Assembly (NCBI GenBank): GCA_007570785.1
Contig: ML660201.1
Location: forward strand, 43,734,473-43,798,472
Source: Antilocapra americana
Taxonomy: Eukaryota > Chordata > Mammalia > Artiodactyla > Antilocapridae
Direction of reading: 5' to 3'
Length of the DNA stretch: 64,000 bases
This document shows, one piece after another, positions 1-13,900 of this stretch (positions within the stretch are counted from its first letter, which is position 1; every line of letters starts with the position of its first letter). Below the pieces are notes generated by a model, which was given only the letters and a program-made list of their open reading frames with translations, was not told the origin of the DNA and did no database searches. A program made the translations under genes and the position numbers.

Positions 1-1845
1 CAACTACCCAAAAGTTTTGAGTTGTGTACAGTGTCTAGTAATATGTATTTTTAGTTTGAGAGTCCTTTAGAAAGCCTGGATTACTCATAACTGCACATTT
101 TTAACTTTCAACTTTTCTGAGAATTAATTGTCTTAAACATGATTGGTTTGTGAATTGCAGGTTTGGTTTTGTTTGGCAACTTTCTTGGCCTGAAGGCAAT
201 TGACAGGGTATGTTAGTCATTGGAGTTGCTTGTTTTCTTGGATCCCTCTTAACTCTTGCTCTGATGGGGGTAGATGCCTTCTCTTGGTTTCTAAAGCTTA
301 GGAAACTCAGCAGGATTACTGATACCTGGTTCTTTGTGTGTGTGTGTGGTGAATTATTTATGGATTGCAACAAGAATTTATCAAATATTCTTTAAATTGT
401 GTTGTGCACCTTTGAGATCTTGTCTAAAAAACACTGATTTTTTTTCTTCATTTTAAGTGCTTTAATGTCACTCTCTCTTTTTGACATTTTGTTCCCTGTT
501 ACTCATCTTTCTCCTTTAAAAAAATAGAAAAGACCTTTACCCTTTACCTGGTAATATTCATTACCAATATAAATCTCTAGAAGCTCTTCAACTGTTATTA
601 GAACCTTGGTACTTGGGAAGCACTTTCCTGGCCTTATTGTAACAGTGTGGATTCACCAGTTACAGAAAATGAAATTTAGTGTAGTGACTGACTTGATTTA
701 ATAAAATTTATGGAAGCTTCCACTTGTATTGATTCCAGTAAAAGGAGACCAGAGAGACTCTGTTTGAGAAATGTGAGAACATGTTATGGATGAAATGGAT
801 AAATATATACCAGATTTCAGAATGTCCTTTTGGAGAGACCTTAGCATAGAAGAAGCCTGGATTTGGAATCAGAAAACCTAAAAGCTGAATCCTGGTTACA
901 TTATTTGTGTGACTTTGAGTGCAGGCCTGAATCATCCTAAGCTTGTTTCCTAATCTGTAGAATAGAATTCTAAAACCTCTCCCATGTACACAGAGAAATG
1001 TGTCCTATACAAGTGAGAAGTACCTAAAGCATTGTGTGCTGGATCACCCTGACATGAGAACCAAAGATGTTTCTTCTTGTAGGATTCAAAACATTTGCTT
1101 ACTAGCTCAAGTCTTTCCATAGTTCTCCCATTTGATATAAGCAAAATCATTGTGATGGTGGGCAGTAATTATTGTAGCCAGTCTTGTACCATATTTAAAA
1201 TAAATGATATTTTTATTGAGCATATATTCACTAAATATCTACTGTATGTCCCTCTTGGTACTTATCTGAAAAAAATAAGAATCCTATTTGCATGGTACAG
1301 TTTAGTGGAGAAGGATGATAAATACAAAAAAAAAAAAAATGTGGTATGGAAAAAGAGAGAGAAGGGTTAGAGGTATTGAAGTTGGGAGCACTGAAAAGGG
1401 TAGTTCCGTAGCAGGCCTCACTGAGGATGGGACATTTGAGCAGAGGCTTTCGGGAAGTGAGATAACTGTAGATTCTGGGCAAGTAGCCCAGACAGAGGTC
1501 TTTAGGTAGAAACATACCTATAGGAAGAATAAGGAGTCCAGTGTGGCTGGAGCAGGAAGAACAGGGAAGAGGCACAGGAGTTGAAGTCAAGGGGGCACAC
1601 ATCACTTAAGACCTTGGGTGGGTGGCCTTAATTAGGACCTTGGCCTTTATTCTGAGGGACAGTCCTTGAAAGCTCCTGAGAGGGGGAGGGGTATGATCTA
1701 ACTTAAATTTTGTTATGATTCTAAGTGCTAATAATATTATATAATGCAGTATTCCATTCTTTAAACTAGAACTAAAGAGTAGATAATATTTCAGCAAATT
1801 TAATGACTACTGTTTTTTGTTTTGTTTCCTCCTATTAAATCTAAG
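1..1845. other. DCP1A intron (3' part), mostly unique AT-rich sequence with old MIR/L2
   Basis: No coding exon is seen. About 830-970 resembles a MIR core. About 1,200-1,760 carries L2-type sequence. The remainder is AT-rich single-copy intron by eye. Confidence 0.6.
1390..1760 (-). repeat. L2 LINE fragment, antisense
   Basis: Reads as reverse L2 3' sequence, with a recognisable succession: GAGGATGGGACATTTGAGCA, then CCAGTGTGGCTGGAGCAGGA, then GGACCTTGGCCTTTATTCT. It is old and diverged. Confidence 0.55.
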
Positions 1846-1973
1846 GTCAGCTTCACCTTACCATGGTTTCACCATTGTGAATCGACTGAATATGCACAAT
1901 CTAGTTGAACCAGTGAATAAAGATTTGGAATTTCAGCTCCATGAACCATTTCTTCTGTATAGAAATGCAAGTT
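1846..1973 (+). CDS. DCP1A: DCP1A coding exon (probably exon 3), central EVH1 domain
   Basis: This exon encodes residues S60 to S101 by human numbering, from SASPYHGF to FLLYRNAS. It follows a pyrimidine-rich acceptor ending in AAG and precedes a GTGAGT donor. It starts with the third base of an Arg codon and ends with the first base of a Leu codon. The segment is beta-strand core of the EVH1 fold, which docks proline-rich partners. It is the first DCP1A exon in the window. I searched 1-1845 by eye for the preceding exon, which should end VYR, and did not find it. Confidence 0.96.
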
Positions 1974-4900
1974 GTGAGTATCTGTTAATTGTAGTTCATG
2001 TGTTTGCCGCTTAATTGAAGGACTTTAGTTTCTGTCAGCACCGTATTCTTGGAAATTCAGGGTACAATAAAAACTATGGTCTATATTCAAGAGCTTTTGA
2101 ATTGAGCTTCTAAAATTGAAATACTCTTTTGTATACAGTAACTTATTATTTTAGTAATAGTTAACTGTATTATTCTATATCATTGTATTACATTATATTC
2201 CTACTATTTGTTCTATGAAAATAAATTTCACCCTTTGTTTTTGTTGTAATATGTGTTATTGGCTGCCATGCCACTGAACTTAAAGACAGATACTAATATT
2301 TCTGTGCACAAAGAAAGGATTGTCTTTGCCCTGATTGTGGTATTTTTCAGTCTGTTTATTTAGTTGAGTGTTGGGCACAAGTGCTGGGCCAAGACTATTG
2401 TACTTTAATGTCAATAGTATAATAAGTTTTAGGGTAGACAGGCAGTTAAGTCACCTGAAGACTCAGAGGTGAATGGCGCCTGCTCGGTTGGAGAGAGAGG
2501 ATTGTAACCCTTTTTGCTGCTTCCTAGCCCAGGGTCCTTTCAGGCATTTTATAGACACGAAAAATGGTTGGGTGTAGTCAGCAAAGCTAGAGTGGCCTTT
2601 TTAAGAAGTAAATACTAAAAAGTACACCTGGTTCTTAAATTTCACCGTGGGAATTGGAGGTATGAGTGTTTGGAGAACAGAAGACAGTTTGTCTGGCATT
2701 GCTGGTAGGAATATCAGCACTGGTTACGCTGGTAAGACTGCTGGAGAGGCTTTGCTTCTAACTTAAAACATAGAAGTTTGAATTTCACTTGAGTGCAAGG
2801 TAGCTAGTATTGGGGGAATGTCTTCAATCGAAAATGTTAAAAAAAAAATACTAGAAAGGATGCATCTTTTCATTCCTTGAACAACAAGTGACAAGTCTTT
2901 GTTGAAATTAAAAGCCCCAAATTCTTCTCCCTAGCTCACTTTTAAGCAAAATAAAATCTATCTGTTGACTTTTCAGCAAACAATTTGTCCAGATAATTAT
3001 CTCTCTTAGTTTGAATGGATGGATTTATTTAAACTATTATTAACAGTAAGAATTACTTCGAATAGCTATTTTCTTTATGCTGTTCGAATAGCTGTTTTCT
3101 TTATGCTGACCATTCTGTTAAAGGGAAAATTCTACAAAGCAACACAGATCCAATTTTTTATTTAAGGAAAATTGGTTTAATTCTGCTTTTTATTACCTGA
3201 ATACTTAATCTAGGTATTGCCTCTAATATAAGTTTGATTAGTAAAGTAGTCAGTAGGGTAAATTATCAGAGGCCCATGGAGTTAATTACCATTTAGCATA
3301 AGCCTGAAATGAATTGTATTGGACAAGTAAAGGTACCTATGAAGTTGAAGTGCAAGATAACACAAATAAAAGTGAACTATGATTAACCAAAAAGCTTTTA
3401 AATTAATTTTTGTCAGAGTGTAGTTGATTTCTGGTGTGTTGATTAACCAAAATTTAACCAATTGGAGCCTAAAATATCTGGAAATATTTCTGTAGTCCAT
3501 TTGTGAAAGAAATGAAGGCAAATTGTAAAGAAAAAAGACTGATGTATAAGTTTTACCCCACTATAGTGTCATAGATTGATTTGCTGTAATATGACCTTAA
3601 ATCATCAGGAGTGTTTCTTATGTTAATTAGAATATTCTTGAGGGGGACAGTGCACTAATGCTTTTTATTGTAGAATGATTTTCAACAAGAGGTTGAAACA
3701 AAGGTTTCCTTAGTTAAACATAAGACTCACTTAACCCAGATCATTCCACTTCTCGGTTAACTGAGGCACTGAATTATTTCTTAAGGACCTAACAGTTTCT
3801 GGCATTGCTAATTAGATATTCAAGAGCACATCAGTTTGTTTTTAGGCCAGAGAAAAGCCTAAAAAGGTCAAGAACAATACTGTGGATAATAGTCTAGAAG
3901 AAGAGCTTGGGGAAAGTATTATAGAGGTCTTTCTGTGCTGGGGAGAAGTGACAGGGCAGCATAAAGTGATTCTGAGTGTTAAGCCTCTGCTGAGTATATT
4001 TTGTCTCCCTAGTCTTAAAAGTATCAAGTAGTCCTTGTCAGGTCAGCAAGCTCCTGAATTGTTTAGGGATTTGTTCTTTAAATAAAAAGTTAATTAGTGT
4101 CTGATGTGTATACAGGTAATTATACATGATTCTGTAGCTGTTCTGTCATTTTCTCATGGGAAATACCACCAAGACACCTGACCCATTTTATTCCAGCTAC
4201 ACCCTCAGATCCAGCCTCTTCCTCTTAAATCAGTTTTTAGAGTTGATAGAATATTGAGCTATAACTTTTTCCAGTTCTAAGGGTGTTTTTTTGCAGGGGG
4301 TTGGGGGTGGGGCATGCACTGAGTGGCTTGTAGGATCTTAGTTTTCCAATCAAGGATGGAATTCAGACCCACAGCTGTGAGAGCACAGAGTCCTGACCCC
4401 TGGACTGCCAGGGAATTCCCTAGTTTTTCTTTAACACCCCACCCCACCATCCCAAGAGAAAGGTAAAATCTTACAAAGGAAATGCTTGCGCCTGCTAGTT
4501 TAGCTTTGGTGATTCCCTTGCACCTTTTGGAAACAGTTTATTTTTATACCTTTTGTCAGCCACGAGACCGCAACAAGGATTGAGGAGACTGCAGATTCTG
4601 TAGTTACTAAGCGAAAATGATATTCCCAGCACCTTATTTCTGATTGCCCACTTACAGATGAGGAAACAAGAGTCCCAGAGAAGTTAAGAAACTTGCTCAA
4701 GAGTCAACAAAGTTTATAAGTAACAGGCAGAAGTCAAATCTAGATCTCTTGAGTTTCAAAACCAATGTTCTTTCTACTCTGCTACGACAGTAAAATAACT
4801 TATTTCATCAGTCTACTCTCTAGAGCAGTGCTGTCCTGTAGAACTCTGTTATGATGGAAATGCTCTGTATCGATACTGTCCCATATAGCAGTCACCAGTC

Positions 4901-7900
4901 AGCCACATGTGACTGTGGAATACTTAAAATTAGTGGCTGGGGCAGCCAAGAAAAAAACAGATTTTTTAAGTTTATTTAATCAATTTGCATTTAAATAGCC
5001 ATATGCGAGTATTGGCTACCATATTGGACACCAGAGTTCTGAAGCATAGATCCATGCAGAAACATACTTGGGCAGCTTTAGATTTGTATGCCTCTCATTT
5101 AATCATTTCTTTTTAAAATTTACAAATGATTTCTACATACAGGGGCTGCAGAAGATATCCCTGAATGTGGGTTTGCCATGGTAACACTCTTTGCCGTGGA
5201 ATTTAGTTTGCAGAAAAGAATTCTATTCTAGGCTTTGCCATTTTCCCCACTGTAACTTTGGATAAATCACTTAAACCACTGATCTGACCTGCTTATCTTA
5301 AGAAAGCATCATATATGTAAGGGTAATTTTGTCAGGCACTTACAAATTAGAGTATTATAGACTGTGTCTCTCTCTTGGACTTAAACCAAGTGGTCTTATT
5401 AGTGAAAGATCTTAAAGACTTTATTATCCAGGTCCCCTAATGAGTTCTATATTAGTAAATTAGGAAGATATCAGCCCATCAACCTAGGGAGATGACAGGC
5501 AAGCTTATCTACCTCAGTCTGTGCTTTGAACTAGAGGGAAGATTTCTCCCCTAAAAATGGTAGCCAGAGGCCTCTCTCATATCTCAGATTTAAGGTTCAA
5601 GTTGGAATATTCATTTGGTGTAATTTCTTACCCAGGCCAAAAAATTAACATAAAATTGATTCTCACTTGTTGAATACTCTAGAACAATTGGCAAAAGCAA
5701 ATGCAAAACTTTTTTGGAGAGAAATATTCTTAATCAAGATTGCCCTAGAATCTTACTGATAAGCCTCATGGTCCAAAAATTACAATATATACAAAGACAT
5801 AATTCACATTCAGTAAAGCATATGGTAAAACAAATAGCCAGCCCTTCCCAGAAATTTTGGTTAGTGATATGATCAGAGACTTTAATGGATAGGATTATCA
5901 GATGTAGATTATAAAATAAAGTGACAGGTAGCTTTGAAAAATAGCTAATTTAATTTCTAGAAATTAAAATATTAGTTGTTGAATTAAACTCTCTACCTGA
6001 TTTTACAGTTAATTTATAAAGACTGAAAAGAGAATTGGATACCTGGAAGAGACATCTGAGGAAATTATCCAGGATGCAGTCCAGAAAGGGGAAAAATGGA
6101 AAATTTGACAGAGAGCAACCGGTTGGAAAGTCTTAGAAAGTTTAACATATGACAGAGAAGAATTTCAGAATGATAAAATATGTAGAGGGGGAATTTTTTT
6201 TTAAGAGGGAATATTTGAGGAGATTATAACTGAGCATTTTCTAGAATCCATGAAAGACATAAGTCTCAGATTTAGGCAATAAAATAAGGCCCCTAGCAAA
6301 ATAGATAGAAATAAATACAGACTTGGACACATGGCAAAATAAATACAGACCTGGATCAAAGGCAAAGACGTAAGAAGCCAAAGCTGCTTGAGATTTATTA
6401 TTTAGGAAGAGTGTCAGTTAGACTGACAGAATATTTAACTGTAGCTACTGTGTTTAGAAGACAAAGGAGTTTTATTTTCAGAGTACTGAAGAAAAAACAA
6501 CCATGAATTTAATAATTCAAGAGGGCAAACTAAGACATTTTTCAACAAAAACAGAAGTTGACTCCAGCAGACCTTTGTCACATGCGCTTCCAAAGCAGTA
6601 CTGTATGGTAGCTGTTGAACTTTTGAAATGTGCCTGGTACAACTATGTCTTTAACTATAAGTTAGTTCTTAATTGAGTTTAGTTAATTTATTTTTACCAG
6701 TGCAGCTCTAAAGGCTATAGGTCAGAAAGAAGAAAGCTGAATACAGAAGTAATTAGGTTTAAGCAACAGTGAGATGTAATGAGCAAAGAAAAGGAGGTAA
6801 AACCAACAGCGGGTGTATAAAAAAATAAAATGCTTAGCTTGAGTAGAGGTGCTAAAAAGGTAAAGCAAAAATACCAGACGACAATAATGTAAGATAAAAA
6901 CTTCCCAAACCAAAAAATTACGAAGACTGAGGTGAGGGTAAATAAATTGATGACCAATAGACTTGTAAGTTAAGCTATGTTTTGATCAAAAGATTCAGAG
7001 TAATCACTGCAGAACAAAAATAGGATGTCTTAATTTTAAACCAGTACAAACAGGTTAAGGATAGAGAATAAAATAAGAAACCACTGTAAAGAACTTTCTG
7101 CATAGAAGTTTAAAATTTGGATTATGTAGACAATTTCCTGGAAAAAAACAGTGTAACAAAACTTAGGAGTAAACGGATTCAATGAAATAATTGGGTCAGT
7201 AGTTTTAAAATCTCTTTCATCTCATCTGAAAAGAATGCTGAGAAGAATGTTCTCTCCAGTTCAGTAAGTAATACTAAAGTGGTCGTCCATATAGCAACGG
7301 GCCTCTGAAAAAGCAACTATAGGATCTTCACATTTCTGATCTTACCACAGGAACACTTATCTCCATAGAAAGGAAATCATGCTTCATATTATCCACTATT
7401 CCTTCAAGCATTTGGTGAGCACCGGCTACAAGCAACAAAACCTCACTAAGTATGTTTCTCTTAGAAGGTGCTTTCCCCCAAGATCAGTGTCAGGGGTACT
7501 TTAATTTTCATTCCTGTGGGTATCTCTCAGGGTTAACATGGTAACCTGTAATTTGTTGTATATTTATGTATATGTACTTGTGAGTTAATTATGAGATGTC
7601 AAGTCTAACATGCACACAGAGTAAAATAATCACTTATCTTTTAGCTAAAACCACCATCGCACACATGTCTAAGGACAGAATAAAATTTGATGTGAGAAGA
7701 GAGGGTACCTTAAGGCACAGACACCCTGTAACCAGCTTAACAGCAACAGCAGATCATCATACCAGGAACAATTGAAAATAAAAATCTTATTACTGTTTAA
7801 TATTTTGAAAGAACTTACCTCCAAAAATCTGTGCGAAGTACCCCTTCATTTCCACTTCACTTGTCACTTTTCCTTTATATCGAGCATCAGTCTCTTGATA

Positions 7901-10900
7901 TAGAGCATTTTTAATTAAAATTAGATCACTAGAAAAAGCAGGGAGATTCATTTCCATAGCGTTGAAAATGTAGCTGCCAAATGGTAAGTTTTATTAAAAG
8001 AAATACTGTAGTGTGTACGTGTTTTTTTCTTGGTCTCTGCTTGTCCTTTCTCAGTCCAAGGGCAAGAGCAGTAGAGATGCTAGATGGCTGTTGGCATTTG
8101 GTGCAAATCTTCAAACTTAAAGAACAGGACAGGAAATTTCCTTGCAAGAGAAGCTTCCAGTTTGGCAACTCAAAAAATGTGAGGTCTACCACCAGGCTAA
8201 AAGAAGACGTTATGAACAGTTTCTAAAGTTCCACAGTCCATACTTATGTGATCTTTGAATCCAGTACACACTGCTTCTTACGTAGCCTGAAGAGAGGCAG
8301 GCAGTCTCCCCCATCAGCAGCAGCTGCTGTGGCTGGTATGATTCTGCAGTCAGCAAAAGAGGAGGAAATCTTTGGCGCTGCATTCGTCTGGCCTTCTGAA
8401 CCAAGATAAAGAAAGAGCCTTGCTGTTGTCACATAACGTAGACTGAAGAGGTAAAACACCATGAAAACAGTGGCTTAGACTCCAAGGTTGATCTGGTGGC
8501 GCTGTTAGGTCAGACATATCAAAAATCTGTGATGCTTCCTAGCTGTTGTCGGTCACTGCTTAGTGTTCTAGTAGAGCCTCCGTCGGGTACCTTCTGGTTA
8601 ACTTGACGCCATGAACAGTTCAGAATTTCCAAAGCAGATTCTTTTCATTATGCCTAATTACTGGCTTCCCCCTCCCCCCAGTAGTGTTGTCAGGTGAAAG
8701 CAATTTTTATCATTTTTTATTTTTGTTATCTTAATTGTAAAGATTTTAAAAGTTGGCTATGTATGCTCCATTCATGGCAAGTACTATGCAGCAATAGTGA
8801 TGATAAATCCTAAAAGCAGAGGTGAAACCCTAGTATGATTCACTGTTTTATCCAGGGTTACCCATCATTACAGAGTAGAAAGTTTATAAATAGGAATCAT
8901 CACTTGTGATAGTCTTGGGTTTATTGTCCTAGTCCCCCAAAAAGTTTAGTGGTCATTTCATATGTCTGAATCCTATACTGAAATTGCAGTTAAAAGGAAC
9001 TGTGGAAGCAGTGTTGCTGGTAAATATTTTCGGACTTGATTTAGAGAAGGGTACCAAATTTAAAAATAAACTAAAGAGCTTGCAGAAGAGCATTTTTAAT
9101 TTCCTGGCAGAAGTCTTTTAATCAGTGTTTACTGAATAGACATGATTTAAATTTTAGAAGGTGGGCTCTTTTTCTGCCATGTTAGCGTTCAGTGGTGTTT
9201 GAGTATGTCTCCTCTTTGGCCCCACAAGTTCAGCTGCTGCCATAACCCAGTTACGCTTAGCCGCCTTACTTACGGATTCGCAGCATTTCCTCACCTGCCT
9301 GTTTGCCACCTAGCACACTCTGGTGGTGTAATCCCAGGTGCGGCAGTGTTTGGCTCTGTAACTTTTCACCTGTATGTGTGTATTCTAACCTCTACCCCAG
9401 AGACTTTCTCTTTAGTCTCTTTCCCAACCTTTCGCTATTGCTGTGGAGCCACCAGGCTTATTCTTGTCTTAAAGGAAATGGTCTGTCGAGGCGTTGGTTT
9501 TTTCACTTGTCAGGGCATGCCTATGTATATGTCATCTTTCTATTCTTACAGTCCTTTTGTAATCAGAAGCGTCTTCCTTATTCCAGAGCAGATATTTCTG
9601 GTTATGTTCAAAGTACATTTTGTTGTGTTTGTTTCCTGGTCTAGCGGATCTTTGTTGGTGCCATCTTCAGAAATGTTATAAGTCATAACACCATTGTCAA
9701 AAAGCTTTATCAAACCCCCTTTTCACCTTGGCACCATGCTGAGAAAATCTCCAGCCTCCTCAGACCCTTTTAGAGAGTAGGTCAGATCTAACTAATAAAT
9801 GAATCAAAAAGATAACACGTGCATGAAAGTGGTCCCCAGCTCTGTTTTAGTGACATTTCATCAGATTGCTAGAAGTCTCAAGGGATTTTATAAAGGCTTC
9901 AAATTAATTTGGATTTTCTTGACCTTGTGTGTGTCATACACCATTCCTGATGAGAAGAAGAATGAGGTATAATATCAGATCATAATTGGCTGCTGAATCT
10001 TCAAACAGGACTCTCCAGGGAAACAGATGACTTGCCCTTCAGCTTTTGAAAATTTCTCAGCATTAAATAAGCCAACAACTTTGATCTTTGTCAGTTGCAC
10101 TTTTCATACATTCAGAAGAGGGCTGTCATTTGAGAAGCAAGGGAAACAGTTAATAGTGAATATGCCTTTCTGCATTTTTATATTTTTTTATGGAAGTACA
10201 ACGTAAAGGTATTTAAATGTCCAGTCACACCCCCTAACTCTTCAGTGACAGCGTCACTAATTGGGACAATGGTTAACAGCCATGATATGTGGTGGGTGTC
10301 CAGTAACTGAATAGTTTGCTTTCATCTTCAGAAAAGCCACTTTCAAAACACGATGCCATTATTATTTACCATAGCAAAATTATACTGTATTGCCAAATGT
10401 CTAAATCCTCTGTGGCATAATTAATCAAGGAAAATTATTTCAGGATGTTTTAGCAAGCAGATGGTTGGCAGAATATGTTGGGCCTTACAGTGTAAGTTCC
10501 CTTGGGGAAAGAGTACTTAGCTTTGGTGTGGAGACAAGGTCTTCCATGGTTTTAGCTATCTGGTAAACTTGTCTGCCTTTGCTCACAGTGACGAAGATAG
10601 GCTCAGTGGCAGCTCCCTGGGCCTCCTTGCCAGTTGCATACACTGAGCATCTGATATGTTGGCAGACAGAGCTGATTCCTGGATGCGTGTCTGAACCTCT
10701 GCATGTCTGCTTTTGGCAGAATTGAGTGTGACTCTTATCCTTTACCCATTAAGCTATCATTATGGCTTCCTTATCTCTATTTCTTCTGCAGCATGCCTTT
10801 GAAAGTGTTTGACTCTTTTTGGCAGTTTATTTGATAATGCACAAATGTGGAAAATGTGCATCTTATTTCTAATATAGTGTATTTCTTCAAAGGAAAGAGA

Positions 10901-13900
10901 GCAGGACTTTAGGTAAAGATTTGTCAGAGTAAGTCAGCAGCTGTGGTGGACTTATTTTGATTATTGATGTGGAGTTCTTTCCTAAGAGTTTGGTTTACAA
11001 ACCCTTCTATGAAAACTTAAATGCCTCTGCTTAGCCCTCTCAAATGTTATGTGTTCCTCTCTGAGCTTGATGTATTGCATATCATCCTTGTGTCCATTAG
11101 AGAAAAATTGGCGTCTTTTATATTTGGTCTCTTGTGTTTTGTGTGTTCTTTAGCCAGGTCAGAAGAGGCATATTAGAGAGAGATGTTTGTGTGTAATTGC
11201 CATAAATGGAGTCTTTTCAGAGCCCCAATCCGATTTACTAGGGTCAGCAAAGAGTTTTTAGACTTGAAATCCACAGAAGGCATAATTGGACTTTGTCAGA
11301 ATTAAAACTATTGCCCTAGAACGATCTTATGAAGAAGATGGGGAAAAAAAACTATTGACAAAGGAGAAAATATTTTCAAGCCACGTCTGACAAAGAATTG
11401 GTTTTTTGAATATATGAAGAATTCTCAACTGAACAGTTTAGGAAACAATCCACTAGGGCAAAAGATATGAACAGACTTTTAATTAAAGAGGATATATAGA
11501 TGACAAGCACATGAAAAGACCTTCTGTATTATTAGCCATTAGGGAAATGTAAATTAAAACCACCATGAGATACCACTACACACCTACCAGAATGCGTAAA
11601 GTTAAAAATAGAACAGCAAATGCTGGCAAGGACACAGAGAGACTAGATGGCTCATCCATTGTTGGCAGGAGTATAAAACTAGAAAACAGTGTAACAGTTT
11701 TTTTTAAATGTGCCAGTACTATGACTCAGTAACTATGCTTTTGGACATTTACCCCAGAAAAATGAAAACTTAGGTTCACAAAAACCTATACACAAACATA
11801 GCAGCTTAAAATAAATAAATTTTAAAAAAAAATAGCAGCCTTATGCATAATAGCCCCAAAGTGGAAACAGTGCAGATGACCTTCAATGGATAAATGACCT
11901 TGGTACATCCATACCAAGAAATACTACTCAGCAAAAAATAGGAGCAAACTGTTGATACAAGTAATAACATCCAGAGAATTATATTGAGTCCAGAGAACAC
12001 ATTGAGAATTACACTCAGAGAATTACATTGAGTCAGAAAAGTCAGTCTCAAAAAGTTGCATCCTCTATGATTCCATTTGTAATACATTTCTTGAAATGGC
12101 AACATTATAGTATAGGAATAGAGAGATCAGAATGTTTGCCAAGGTTCAGAGCTGGGGGAGGGGTACTAAGGGAGATGGGTGTGGCCGTAAAAGGGAAACA
12201 GGGATCTTTATGGCAGTAGGAATGTTGTGTGTCTTGATTGTATCCATGTCAATAGTCTGGCTATAATAGTATGTTATAGTTTTACAAAACGTTACCATTG
12301 GAAGAAATAAAGGGCACGCAGCATCTCTGTTTCTGTTCAGTTCAGTTGCTGAGTCGTGTCCGACTCTTTGTGACCCCATGAACCACAGCACGGCAGGCCT
12401 CCCTGTCCATCACCAACTCCTGGAGTTTACCCAGACTCATGTCCATTGTGTCGGTGATGCCATCGAGCCATCTCACCCTCTGTCATCTCCTTCTCCTCCT
12501 GCCCTCCATCTTTCCCAGCATCAGGGTCTTTTCCAAAGAGTCAGCTCTTCGCATCAGGTGGCCAAAGTATTGTAGTTTCAGCTTCAACATCAGTCCTTCC
12601 GATGAATACCCAGAACTGATCTCCTTTAGGATGGACTGGTTGGATCTCCTTGCAGTCCAAGGGACTCTCACTCAAGTCTTCTCCAACACCACAGTTCAAA
12701 AGCATCAATTCTTCAGCACTCACCTTTCTTTATAGTCCAACTCACATCCATAAATGACTGCTGGAAAAACCATAACCTTGACTCGACAGACCTTTGTTGA
12801 CAAAGTAATGTCTTTGCTTTTTAATATATTGTCTAGGTTGGTCATAACTTTCCTTCCAAGGAGTAAGCGTCTTTTAATTTCATGGCTGCAGTCACCATTT
12901 GCAGTGACTTTGGAGCCCAGAGAAATAGTCTGTTGCTGTTTCCACTGTTTCCCCATCTATTTGCCATGAAGTGACGGGACCGGATGCCATGATCTTAGTT
13001 TTCTGAGTGTTGAGCTTTAAGCCAACTTTTTCACTCTCCTCTTTCACTTTCATCAAGAGGCTCTTCAGTTCTTCTTCACTTTCTACCGTAAGGGTGGTGT
13101 CATCTGCATATCTGAGGTTATTGATATTTCTCCTGGCAATCTTGATTCCAGCTTGTGCTTCTTCCAGCCCAGCGTTTTTCATGATATACTCTGCATGTAA
13201 GTTAAATAAGCAGGGTGACAATATACATACAGCCTTGACGTACTCCTTTTCCTATTTGGAACCAGTCTCTTGTTGCATGTCCAGTTCTAACTGTTGCTTC
13301 CTGAACCTGCGTACAGATTTCTCAAGAGACAGGGCAGGTGGTCTGGTATTCCCATCTCTTGAAGAATTCCCCACAATTTATTGTGATCCATATAGTCAAA
13401 GGCTTTGACATAATCAATAAAGCATAAATAGATGTTTCTCTGAAACTCTCTTGCTTTTTTGATGATCCAGTGGATGTTGGCAGTTTGATCTCTGATTCCT
13501 CTGCCTTTTCTAAAACCAGCTTAAACATCTGGAAGTTGACGGTTCATGTATTGCTGAAGCCTGGCTTGGAGAATTTTGAGCATCACTTTACTAGCATGTG
13601 AGATGAGTGCAATTGTGTGGTAGTTTGAGCATTCTTTGGCGTTGCCTTTCTTTGGGATTGGAAGGAAAACTGACCTTTTCCAGGCCTGTGGCCACTGCTG
13701 AGTTTTCCAAATTTGCTGACATATTGAGTGCAACAGTTTCACAGCATCATCTTTCAGGATTTAAAATAGCTCAACTGGAATTCCGTCACCTCCACTAGCT
13801 TTGTTCATAATGATGCTTTCTAAGGCCCACTTGACTTCACATTCCAGGATATCTGGCTTCAGGTGAGGCCTGCTCAGACAGCCATTTTGCTTTTTTGCAT

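Noticed and set aside
9199..9681. 160-codon open frame on the + strand
   Set aside because: No recognised domain, no convincing splice or start context, and it overlaps another open frame. I kept the region only as a CpG patch finding.
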